Shown: positions 1 through 7,074 of the stretch, in pieces
Layout of the letters: each line of letters begins with the position of its first letter
How positions within the stretch are numbered: position 1 is the first letter of the stretch
Source: Deltaproteobacteria bacterium
Lineage (GTDB): Bacteria; Desulfobacterota; Desulfobulbia; Desulfobulbales; SURF-16
Direction: 5' to 3'
DNA length: 64,000 nt
Assembly (NCBI GenBank): GCA_016219175.1
Contig: JACRCD010000044.1
Span: 56,885-120,884 of the forward strand
Program-made: the position numbers and the translations under genes
Notes under the pieces: generated by a model
What the model was told of the DNA's origin: nothing
Seen by the model: only the letters and a program-made list of their open reading frames with translations
Databases searched by the model: none

Positions 1-131
1 CAGATGGCTAAGTAACAAAATTCGATATACAAGGCGTAGTGTATTTTTGAGAGTGAGGCAATACATGTGGTATGCCGAACGAACAAAAATGCGCTACAAC
101 GCAGTAGATCGGATTTTTTACGACGCCATCA
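1..131 (+). repeat. R1 repeat, copy A (cut by window start)
   Basis: Nearly identical to copies at 994-1156, 18841-19003 and 63861-64000. It ends with the right terminus TTTTTTACGACGCCATCA. The left terminus lies outside the window. Full copies are 163 bp, have imperfect terminal inverted repeats and an internal inverted repeat, and carry no plausible gene, so this looks like a non-autonomous MITE-type element. Confidence 0.9.
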
Positions 132-162
132 AGTAAAGAGCGAGGTATCAGGGCAAGGGGGA

Positions 163-199
163 AGGGCCGGGGAGTGTGGCTGTCACACTCCCCGGCCCT
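163..199. terminator. Strong hairpin, probable terminator
   Basis: A perfect 16-bp stem (AGGGCCGGGGAGTGTG and its complement) with a 5-base loop. It lies 43 bp past the stop codon of the PilZ-like gene on the minus strand. There is no clear T tract on either side, so termination is inferred from stem strength and position only. Confidence 0.55.
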
Positions 200-241
200 A
201 GGGGGGGAGGGGGAAAGATATATAATTATTTTACCGCGGGC

Positions 242-592
242 TTAATGGACACAGCGGGCAATGAACTGGTCCAACTGCAGGGCCTGGGCCGGTGAAAGCC
301 CTTTAAAGCTGACATAATGATGTCTTATCCGCACCATATCCGTGGGAACCCTGATATCGGAAACGGTTTGCACCGGGATGTTTTTCAGGCTGAAGCCGTC
401 ATAGACAACATCCATGCTGGCAGGGTTAGTAAACCACTGCTCATTGCCGACATAGCGGAAAACAAGCCCTACTTTGTTAATTTTAATGATATGAAACGGG
501 ATGGCAAAGTCGAAAATGGCAAGAGTGCGGTCTTTGGTTTCGAACTGTCTGTCACTGTTTTCACTGAGCAACCCGGCGGTTAAAGCGTTCAT
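242..592 (-). CDS. Degenerate PilZ-like domain protein
   Basis: A 116-residue protein of PilZ type. The beta-barrel-like core reads AIPFHIIKINKVGLVFRYVG. KINKVG sits where PilZ proteins carry (D/N)xSxxG, and no RxxxR motif precedes it, so cyclic-di-GMP binding may be weak or lost. The start at 592 is chosen because GAGAGG lies just upstream; an in-frame ATG at 628 would add 12 residues without a better ribosome site. A damaged paralogue with an intact DISISG motif lies at about 18.4-18.8 kb. A sigma-54-like promoter lies at 657-673. The family assignment rests on motif and paralogue reading only. Confidence 0.6.
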   Translation of the reverse strand: MNALTAGLLSENSDRQFETKDRTLAIFDFAIPFHIIKINKVGLVFRYVGNEQWFTNPASMDVVYDGFSLKNIPVQTVSDIRVPTDMVRIRHHYVSFKGLSPAQALQLDQFIARCVH

Positions 593-656
593 GATCAGCC
601 CTCTCTTTGTATTTGGTCGTCTTCTCATTTTTGCTTTTCACTTTGATTATTTGATT

Positions 657-673
657 GTGCAAGACCCATACCA
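657..673 (-). promoter_or_regulatory. Sigma-54-type promoter for the PilZ-like gene
   Basis: On the minus strand the sequence is TGGTATgggtcTTGCAC. It has the -24 GG and -12 GC with exactly 10 bases between them, close to the consensus TGGCAC-N5-TTGCA. The predicted transcript would start near 645, about 50 bases before the start codon at 592. Confidence 0.55.
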
Positions 674-751
674 CATGGTGGTTTTTTGTTGTTTCTCTTT
701 TGTTTTCGACTGGTTAACCTGAGGGAGGGTGATATAGCGCAAAGAACGGGG

Positions 752-788
752 CTGGGTTATTCACCGTTTGTGTGGTGAAATAACCCAG
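752..788. other. Hairpin in intergenic region
   Basis: CTGGGTTATTCACC and GGTGAAATAACCCAG form a 14-bp stem with one bulged base. It lies upstream of the PilZ-like gene, beyond the sigma-54-like promoter. Its role is unknown; it could be an activator site or a remnant of another small palindromic repeat. Apart from this and the repeats from 910 on, I see nothing in 674-1250. Confidence 0.4.
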
Positions 789-909
789 TTTCTGGCGAGG
801 TGCTGGTCAAATTCCGGGAGAAATACCGAGAAAAGGGGGGGGGTGATGGGGGGGTAAGCCGCTGTCACAAAATAACATCGTCATTAAATTCCCATGAGCG
901 GCATAAGGA

Positions 910-1209
910 GAGGCTCTTGCAAAATAAGCAAAAGAGTGCTTCCTGTCATTTCGACCGAAGGGAGAAATCTAATAAAATCAAGGCGATCAAAGATGATGGC
1001 GTCGTAAAAAATCCGGTCTACTGCGTTGTAGCGTATTTTTGTCCGTTCGGCATACCACATGTATAGCCTCACTCCCAAAAATACACTACGCCTTGTATAT
1101 CGAATTTTGTTACTTAGCCATCCGGGCTTTGTCGCCGACTTTTTACGAGTTTATCAAAGATTCCTCACGGCGTTCGGAATGACACGCAAGTTCATTTTGC
1201 ATGAGCCTC
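910..1209 (-). repeat. R2 repeat, copy 1, interrupted by R1 copy B
   Basis: The outer parts 910-993 and 1157-1209 together match the complement of the R2 copies at 43105-43237 and 58724-58855. The ends are GAGGCTCTTGCAAAAT and the complement of GAGGCTCATGCAAAAT. The middle is R1 copy B. Removing R1 and one copy of the flanking direct repeat restores a continuous R2. Confidence 0.85.
994..1156 (-). repeat. R1 repeat, copy B, nested in R2
   Basis: A complete 163-bp copy in reverse orientation. Its ends are TGATGGCGTCGTAAAAAATC and the complement of TGATAAACTCGTAAAAAGTC. A 9-bp direct repeat ATCAAAGAT (986-994 and 1153-1161) flanks and slightly overlaps it, which looks like a target-site duplication made when R1 entered R2. 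Confidence 0.9.
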
Positions 1210-1250
1210 ACGAAATAGATATAAATGCCCAAGTTATTTCGTAACGGCCC

Positions 1251-2036
1251 CTAAATAGTATTTTTCTGTCCGCAGAACCACTTCGCCAGATTTTTGGCCA
1301 GGAGGAGATTGCCGTCCTGCAGAAACTGGTTCTGGAAAATGGCGTCATCACCAAAAACAACAAATTCGCCTGATCCGTTTTTACCGGCCAGCACCAGGGA
1401 AAAGGCCTGCACTGCGTCTTGTTCATTGAGTTCGCCGTTCTGATTCAGGTCAACCCAGGCTTTATGGGTGGTGCGGGCAACAATGCTGATATCCTTTTTC
1501 TTTTCCAGCAGGGCCCAGCCTCCGTATACATTAAAGCTCTTCAGCCCCTCGGTCAGAGGGTGGGGGGTCAGGTCCTTGATCTGAAAATTCTTGGGATTGT
1601 TATCGATAATATTTTCCTGCTCGGCAACAGCGGCATTTGACACGGCAACCCCCATCTGCGGCAGCAGCCCGGTGAGCGGCTGGGCGATGTGGGCCATGAC
1701 CGCCAGTTTGCCGCCGTGGTAAACGAATTTCATGATGGACAGCACCTCGGGCGGGGTGATGGGGGCAAAGGGGCCGGAGATGATGAGCACATTCACCCCT
1801 TTCAGGACGTCGTCGGTAATGGGGGTGGTGGTTGTTTTAATCTCGGCCCCCTGCTTGACAAAAACAGCGGCCAGGCCGGATAGGTCAAGGGGGCGTTCCG
1901 TTTCCACCAGAAACTGCTGGCCGTGAGACTGGTCAAACAGCACGACGGGGCCGGCGGCCCGCGCTGCGGGTGAGGCAAGGAGAAAAACGGTGAAAGCAAT
2001 GATTATTGCTGCGCATCGGTGCATAAAGAGAGTCAT
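1251..2036 (-). CDS. Exported DUF4350-like protein with EF-hand-like loop
   Basis: A 261-residue protein with an N-terminal signal peptide (hydrophobic AAIIIAFTVFLLAS, then AARAA). The body resembles the DUF4350/GldG-type class I amidotransferase-like fold: VLIISGPFAPITPPEV, then a strand-helix segment YHGGKLAVMAHI. Near residue 200 DLNQNGELNEQD has the 12-position acidic spacing of an EF-hand or dockerin calcium loop. The ATG at 2036 overlaps the TGA of the ParB-like gene upstream (ATGA) and is preceded by GAGGAAA, so the two genes are translationally coupled. A periplasmic or surface location is inferred; the function is unknown. Confidence 0.65.
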   Translation of the reverse strand: MTLFMHRCAAIIIAFTVFLLASPAARAAGPVVLFDQSHGQQFLVETERPLDLSGLAAVFVKQGAEIKTTTTPITDDVLKGVNVLIISGPFAPITPPEVLSIMKFVYHGGKLAVMAHIAQPLTGLLPQMGVAVSNAAVAEQENIIDNNPKNFQIKDLTPHPLTEGLKSFNVYGGWALLEKKKDISIVARTTHKAWVDLNQNGELNEQDAVQAFSLVLAGKNGSGEFVVFGDDAIFQNQFLQDGNLLLAKNLAKWFCGQKNTI

Positions 2037-2998
2037 GGGCTTGGTTTCCTCGTGTCGGCTGCGGGAAAAAGATCTTTGATCCTTTCCCATATTGTCAGAA
2101 AATGATCCCTGTTGTGACAGGACAGGGTGAAGACAAGTTCGTCTTTTTCAAAGGATGGACTGGGTTCAAGGCGTGCGTCCCCCGGCAGGTGCAGTCCCGT
2201 GGTAAAATGTTGAAATTCTTTCTCGGCCAGGCTCAGCCGCGGAAAGCGGGCGCGGGTGAGCCACCTCATCAGATTGGCGGTTTTCTGCGGGATGTTTGCC
2301 TCGGGATGGTGGATGATGTCGTCCACCTCGGGATCCGCCAGCAGGGCGGAGATGGAGGTGTTGCCACGGGCCGCGAGCTCCCGGCAGCTAATTGCCAGTT
2401 TCTTCTGATTGCCGACGCTGAGATGCAGCGAGCTTATGGCGGCAAACAGGGTCATGCGGTCGCTGAAGGAAAACTTGCCCAGTTCAAAAGCCACCTTGTC
2501 GTCAAGAGTCCCTTCGTGAACCGCGGCAATAAGAGGTTCTTCCAGTTCAAGGAGCTTGAGATCGCGGCCAATGAGATAGGTTGATGATGCCAATCCCATC
2601 AGGGGTAGGAAGCGTGTCGCCAATTGCTCCTCATCAAGCCATTGCCGGCATTTTTTAAAAAAAACAGCCCTCTCCACCGGGGTGAGGGGACGGGACAGCA
2701 GGGCGTCCTCCAGGCAGATGGCCCAGGTGGCAATCTCGTCTGTTTTGTCAGTGATCTTGTGGCAGTCATAGGAGGCGGCCGGGGCGATCCGCCAGGCGGC
2801 GAGCAATCTCTTCCTCCCGGAGACGATAACAAATGAAGAGTGGGATTTCTCCTTGACAATGGGGGGATGGAGAATGCCGCAACGTTCGATGGATTGGCAC
2901 AGGGCCGCGGGCGCTTCCGCAAGGCAAAAAGGCGGCGCCAGGGAATAGCTCTCGTCCGATAAATCGATATGGTTGATGTTGATACGGGATATATGCAT
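2033..2998 (-). CDS. ParB-like N-terminal domain protein
   Basis: A 321-residue protein. Residues about 20-100 follow the ParB/Srx pattern: a helix LCQSIERCGILHPPIV followed by VIVSGRKRLLAAW, which matches the GxRRxxA-type box of ParB CTPase domains. A helical middle (about 125-240) resembles the ParB DNA-binding region, but there is no ParA gene next to it and the C-terminal dimer domain is not recognisable. The start at 2998 has a strong GAGGAG; the open frame continues upstream without a ribosome site. It is coupled by ATGA to the exported protein downstream. A nucleoid or regulatory role, not segregation, is more likely for an orphan of this kind. Confidence 0.7.
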   Translation of the reverse strand: MHISRININHIDLSDESYSLAPPFCLAEAPAALCQSIERCGILHPPIVKEKSHSSFVIVSGRKRLLAAWRIAPAASYDCHKITDKTDEIATWAICLEDALLSRPLTPVERAVFFKKCRQWLDEEQLATRFLPLMGLASSTYLIGRDLKLLELEEPLIAAVHEGTLDDKVAFELGKFSFSDRMTLFAAISSLHLSVGNQKKLAISCRELAARGNTSISALLADPEVDDIIHHPEANIPQKTANLMRWLTRARFPRLSLAEKEFQHFTTGLHLPGDARLEPSPSFEKDELVFTLSCHNRDHFLTIWERIKDLFPAADTRKPSP

Positions 2999-3107
2999 AA
3001 TCTCCTCTTTGGCGTTGCGCTTTTCTCTCCTGGCTATATACTGCAAAAAGCCCAAACCTATAAAGATAATTTTTAACAAAGCTGTCCGGTTATGATTAGA
3101 TGGAAGA

Positions 3108-3779
3108 ATGATTGTTAACAAGAGGCAGGACGTGCGGGTTATCATGATTGCCGCCATCACCCTGTGCGGACGTATCAGTCCCGCACCGGTAGGGAGCGGG
3201 CTGGACCGGCGTTTCCTTGAGAAAATGCGGGACGAAAGCGACGCCAGTCTCATGGGCTGCGGCACCTTGCGCCGGGATAATCCGGAAATGCGCGGCAGCG
3301 GGGAAGGATGGCGGCATCGGTTGCGGGCCTTTATCACCGCTTCAGGCCATGTCCCGCTGCGGGAGAAGGCAGTTTTCGCCAGAGGCCCCGCCCCGCTGGT
3401 TTTTACCGGGCCTAACCTTGTCGATACCCTTGGCGTGCTGCTGGCGGGTAAGGCGGAGGTTCTCGCTTTGCCCGCGGGTTCGGGCGGCTTGTCCATTGGT
3501 GGGGCGATTGCGGAACTGGGGAGGCGGGGAGCGCGGTCGGTGCTGCTGGAAGGCGGCTCCCTGCTCAATTACCATGCCCTCCGGCAGAGGGTGGTGGATG
3601 AAATCATGGTGACGATCACCCCGCAACTTTCAGGCGATGAAAACGGCGCCACCCTGGCGGATGGTCCCACTCCCCTGGGCGCGCCCTTTTTGCCCCTGGG
3701 TCTTGTTTCCTGCCGTCAGGAAGCCACGGGCGAGATTTTTGCCCGTTACCAGATACTTTATGAGGATAACCATGCATAA
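3108..3779 (+). CDS. RibD C-terminal-type (pyrimidine) reductase
   Basis: A 223-residue protein of the dihydrofolate-reductase-like RibD_C family, which reduces ribosylamino-pyrimidines using NAD(P)H. Visible features are the early strand IAAITLCGRI, the substrate-side segment DASLMGCGTLRRDNP, and the cofactor-side LLEGGSLLNYHALRQRVVDE. There is no N-terminal deaminase domain, so it is a stand-alone reductase. GGAAG precedes the ATG at 3108; a second ATG in frame at 3144 is possible. It overlaps the PP-loop gene downstream by 8 bp and is followed by FolE2, pointing to a pterin-type pathway in preference to riboflavin. It is divergent from the ParB-like gene. Confidence 0.75.
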   Translation: MIVNKRQDVRVIMIAAITLCGRISPAPVGSGLDRRFLEKMRDESDASLMGCGTLRRDNPEMRGSGEGWRHRLRAFITASGHVPLREKAVFARGPAPLVFTGPNLVDTLGVLLAGKAEVLALPAGSGGLSIGGAIAELGRRGARSVLLEGGSLLNYHALRQRVVDEIMVTITPQLSGDENGATLADGPTPLGAPFLPLGLVSCRQEATGEIFARYQILYEDNHA

Positions 3780-4524
3780 ACAGGAGCTGGCCATACTTTT
3801 TTCCGGAGGGTCCGACTCCCTGGCGCTCTACGCCCTGGCAACAGCCGGACATCATCCGGATCTGCCCCGGCCCAGGTGTATTCATCTGCTGAATATGTTA
3901 AACGGCATGGGGCGTTTTCCGGATTTCACCACCAACCGTTTCACAACGGCAAAGAATATCCTGGCCAGACGCTTCCCCGCCTCCGGGGAGATGCCTGAAG
4001 CCTTTCTGGTTGAGCTCGATATGGGGCGGCTGTGGCAGGGTTTATGGCTTGACCGCTATGAGGAATTGATGCCCGGATACGGAGGCCGGAACCTGGTCTG
4101 TGTGGCCTGCAAGCTGGCCATGCATATCAGGGCGATCCTCTATTGCAACGAACAGCTGATCCCCACCCTGGTGGCCGGCTATACCAAGAAGCAAAGTCAC
4201 TACCCCGAGCAGACGCCGGTATTCATGGAGAAGATTGCCAGGTTCTCCGCCCAGTTCGGGCTTTCCGTGCGCTTTCCCGTCTATGAAGATTTCGCGGAGG
4301 TGATGACCACCCGGCACCTGCTTGAAGACTTCGGCCTCCCCTCCACAGGGGGCGGGGAAAGAAAGTGTCTGTTCAGCCAGACCTTGACCACCGCCACAAC
4401 GCAGGAGATCGGCGCTTACCTGGACGATATGCTTCCCCGGGCGCAGGAATACATAGAATGTGTTCAGGACGGCAGGGTACGGGAGGCGGCCGCCTGTTTT
4501 CCGCCGGGAAATGAAAATCATTGA
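3772..4524 (+). CDS. PP-loop ATP pyrophosphatase superfamily protein
   Basis: A 250-residue protein that starts inside the end of the reductase gene. The N-terminal ILFSGGSDSLAL is the PP-loop (SGGxDS) that binds ATP for substrate adenylation, as in QueC, TilS, ThiI and NadE. A CVAC motif near residue 108 and a GGGERKCLF segment near residue 195 could bind metal or carry sulfur. Length and motifs do not match QueC or TilS closely enough for me to name a substrate. The position between a RibD-type reductase and FolE2 suggests a modified pterin or 7-deazapurine, but this is inference. Confidence 0.7.
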   Translation: MHKQELAILFSGGSDSLALYALATAGHHPDLPRPRCIHLLNMLNGMGRFPDFTTNRFTTAKNILARRFPASGEMPEAFLVELDMGRLWQGLWLDRYEELMPGYGGRNLVCVACKLAMHIRAILYCNEQLIPTLVAGYTKKQSHYPEQTPVFMEKIARFSAQFGLSVRFPVYEDFAEVMTTRHLLEDFGLPSTGGGERKCLFSQTLTTATTQEIGAYLDDMLPRAQEYIECVQDGRVREAAACFPPGNENH

Positions 4525-4611
4525 AAAGATCGCAGCTGGATGAGTCCGCGGTTGATAAAAAAGCCGGGCAGATGCCTGGATTGTGGCGTGAGATCCTCGG
4601 GGAGATAAAAA

Positions 4612-5529
4612 ATGACGCAGGGCATACGTGTTGACGGGGAACCGCCGCTGATCAGCAGGGAAATTCATGAACAGGTGGTTGCCGGGGGCACGGATGTGCC
4701 GGAGCAGACCCCCTCGTTTGCCATTGCTCTTGATGAGGTGGGCATTTCCGGGAAAACGGTCTGGGTATTGCTGCCGGAAGGAAGGCTGCCCTTTACGGCA
4801 GCCATTACGGTTGATCTGCCGGCCGCTGCCAGGGGTATTCATATGTCCCGGCTGGAGGAGGTCATAAGCGATCTGTATGATCAGCCCTTTACCCGCCTGA
4901 GCCATTACGTCGCCACCCTTGCCCTGGGGGTGCTGGCGCGGCAGAGGGGCAAGACGGCCCGGGTGTGCCTTGCGGGAAAACGGCCGCTGATCCGGCGGTC
5001 GAAAATCAGCCGGCAACTCTCGGTTGACCCGCTGCTGGTCAAGGTGGAGGCCCGGGTCAGCATAGAGGATGACCAAACCACTGTCACCCTGACAAACGGC
5101 GTTGGCGTCTGTCATATCACCTCGTGTCCCTGCACCCAGGTCTACAACCTTGATGTTTTTGCGCCAAGGGGAGAGTGCCCCCCGCCCACCCATTCCCAGA
5201 GGTCGCAGACTTGGCTATCCTTGAGCGGTCCGGAAAACGTGCCTGACTGGAGAGAGATGCTCTGCTGTCTGGAAAGCTCGCTGCATCTTACCCAGGATCT
5301 GCTCAAACGTGCCGACGAGGCGGAAATTGTCCTGCAGTCCCACCGTCATCCCCAGTTTGCCGAGGATGCGGTGCGGGAAACGGCCAGGGCGGTTGGTCGC
5401 AGGTTTCATAACATCCTGCCGGACAGCACCGGGGTGATCATCGAATCCCTCAGCCTGGAAAGTATCCATATTCACGATGTCTGCTGCCGGCTGCAAACGA
5501 CCCTCGGGGCGATCCGCGCCGGACTTTGA
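4612..5529 (+). CDS. folE2: GTP cyclohydrolase IB (FolE2/MptA family)
   Basis: A 305-residue protein of the COG1469 family, which converts GTP to 7,8-dihydroneopterin triphosphate (bacterial) or the cyclic phosphate (archaeal MptA) with Zn/Mn/Fe. Diagnostic segments are VDLPAAARGIHMSRLEEVI (68-86), the metal-site SCPCTQVYNLDV (171-182) with Cys172 and Cys174, and PPTHSQRSQ (191-199). Length is normal for the family. GGGGAG lies upstream of the ATG. Only 3 bp separate it from the CCA enzyme. It supplies the first step of folate, queuosine or another pterin pathway; the neighbouring reductase and PP-loop enzyme suggest a dedicated product. Confidence 0.93.
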   Translation: MTQGIRVDGEPPLISREIHEQVVAGGTDVPEQTPSFAIALDEVGISGKTVWVLLPEGRLPFTAAITVDLPAAARGIHMSRLEEVISDLYDQPFTRLSHYVATLALGVLARQRGKTARVCLAGKRPLIRRSKISRQLSVDPLLVKVEARVSIEDDQTTVTLTNGVGVCHITSCPCTQVYNLDVFAPRGECPPPTHSQRSQTWLSLSGPENVPDWREMLCCLESSLHLTQDLLKRADEAEIVLQSHRHPQFAEDAVRETARAVGRRFHNILPDSTGVIIESLSLESIHIHDVCCRLQTTLGAIRAGL

Positions 5530-5532
5530 GCC

Positions 5533-6978
5533 ATGACCGGAAATCAGCTGTGTAACTATCCTGTTTTTTTGCTGGAGATCATTGGCGATCTGGCGGTTCG
5601 CCATGGGGCCGGGGTTTTCGTGGTTGGCGGGACGGTGCGTGACTGGCTGAGCGGGGTTGCCCCCCGCGACCTTGATCTTGCCGTTTCCCGGGGTGCGCTT
5701 GATTTTGCCGGGGATCTGGCCCGGCTGACCGGAGGAACCTTTGTGCTGCTGGATGAAAAGGAGCAAACCGCCCGGGTGGTCTGGCATGAATGTGTGGTTG
5801 ATGTTGCCGGTTTCAGGGCTGGGGCCACGGACATCAGGCAGGATCTGGTCAAAAGGGATTTTACCATCAATGCCATGGCCCTGCCCTTTGGTGTCGGTCT
5901 AGCGGAGGGACCGGACCCCGGTCGGATAATCGATCCCGCCGGCGGCAGGCATGATCTCAAAGGGAAAATCATCCGGGCCATCAGTCCGGAAGCCTTTGTC
6001 GATGATCCGCTCCGTCTGCTGCGCGCCTTTCGTTTTCATGCTGAAACCGGCTTTGTTATCGAACCGCGGACCTGGCAATGGCTGGCCCATTACCGGGGCC
6101 TTCTGGCCGATGTCTCCCCTGAACGGTTATCCCATGAACTTGACTGCATCATGGCCAGCAAAAGGGCCTTCGCCGCCGTGCTGCTGCTTGACAGGGCGGG
6201 GATTCTGACCGGGCTTTTCCCGGAGCTCGCCCCGGGGGCAGGGCTTGAGCAGCCGGCCAGCCATCACCTTGATGTCTTTCATCATAATCTGGAAGCGCTG
6301 CGCCGGATGGAGGAAATTATCAGGCAACCGGGTGATTTCTATCCGGGCCATGGCGAGTTCATGGGGGGATACCTTGCCGGCGGCAAAAGAGTTGTCCGGC
6401 TCAAATGGGCCGCCCTCTTTCATGATCTCGGCAAGCCGGCCGCCTGCCGCAGGGTGGACGGGCGCATCACCTTTTACAACCATGACCGGATCGGCGCGGA
6501 TCTTCTCGCCGGTATCTCGAAACGGCTGCGCTGGAGCAGGGAACAGTTTGAACGAGTCAGCCGTTTTATCATTCTGCATATGTGGCCCTTCCATCTGAGC
6601 AACGTGAGAAGGAAAACAGGGGTAACAGCCAGGGCCTGTCTGAAAATCTACAAGGCGGCCGGCGATGACCTGCCCGGTCTTTTTCTGCTGGCCATGGCGG
6701 ACAGTCTGGCCGGCCAGGGGGTGGACAAGCCTGCCGGCATGGAAGAGGAGTTGGCCACCCTCTACAGCCAGGTGGTGGATGTCTGCAAAAACCAGGTGGA
6801 GCCCGTGCTGGCCGGACCACGGCTCCTGACGGGCCGGGATCTGATTGGGCTGGGACTGCGGCCGGGACCTGTTTTCAAGCAGATATTGGCAGAGGTTGAA
6901 AGGGTGCAGGTGGAGGGAAAGGTCGGCAACCGTGAGCAGGCCCTGGACTGGGTCAACCATTTTTTGTCTCCCCATTGA
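5533..6978 (+). CDS. cca: CCA-adding tRNA nucleotidyltransferase with HD domain
   Basis: A 481-residue class II nucleotidyltransferase that repairs or adds the tRNA 3' CCA end. The palm carries VGGTVRDWL (31-39), then DLDLAV with Asp46 and Asp48 as metal ligands, and KRDFTINAMA as the RRD-type motif. RLLRAFRFHAETGF follows in the neck. An HD domain (ALFHDLGKP, near 295) follows, as in bacterial CCA enzymes with 2',3'-cyclic phosphodiesterase activity. Poly(A) polymerase I or an A-adding enzyme of the same fold cannot be excluded by eye. It starts 3 bp after folE2. Confidence 0.88.
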   Translation: MTGNQLCNYPVFLLEIIGDLAVRHGAGVFVVGGTVRDWLSGVAPRDLDLAVSRGALDFAGDLARLTGGTFVLLDEKEQTARVVWHECVVDVAGFRAGATDIRQDLVKRDFTINAMALPFGVGLAEGPDPGRIIDPAGGRHDLKGKIIRAISPEAFVDDPLRLLRAFRFHAETGFVIEPRTWQWLAHYRGLLADVSPERLSHELDCIMASKRAFAAVLLLDRAGILTGLFPELAPGAGLEQPASHHLDVFHHNLEALRRMEEIIRQPGDFYPGHGEFMGGYLAGGKRVVRLKWAALFHDLGKPAACRRVDGRITFYNHDRIGADLLAGISKRLRWSREQFERVSRFIILHMWPFHLSNVRRKTGVTARACLKIYKAAGDDLPGLFLLAMADSLAGQGVDKPAGMEEELATLYSQVVDVCKNQVEPVLAGPRLLTGRDLIGLGLRPGPVFKQILAEVERVQVEGKVGNREQALDWVNHFLSPH

Positions 6979-7074
6979 TTTCATTTGATTTTTTTAAACA
7001 TGACGTTGTAGGCTAGAAAAAAATGACCCCGCTTTGCCTTGTTACTGAAAAGCCCATGGAGACAGGTTGACAAC

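Noticed and set aside
2999..3568. Upstream in-frame extension of the ParB-like gene by 190 residues.
   Set aside because: The extension overlaps the RibD_C-type gene on the other strand, has low-complexity Arg/Pro/Ser content, and the strong GAGGAG at 2998 marks the true start.
4042..5193. Long open frame of 383 codons on the minus strand.
   Set aside because: It is opposite the PP-loop and FolE2 genes, whose family motifs are clear; the minus-strand product matches nothing.
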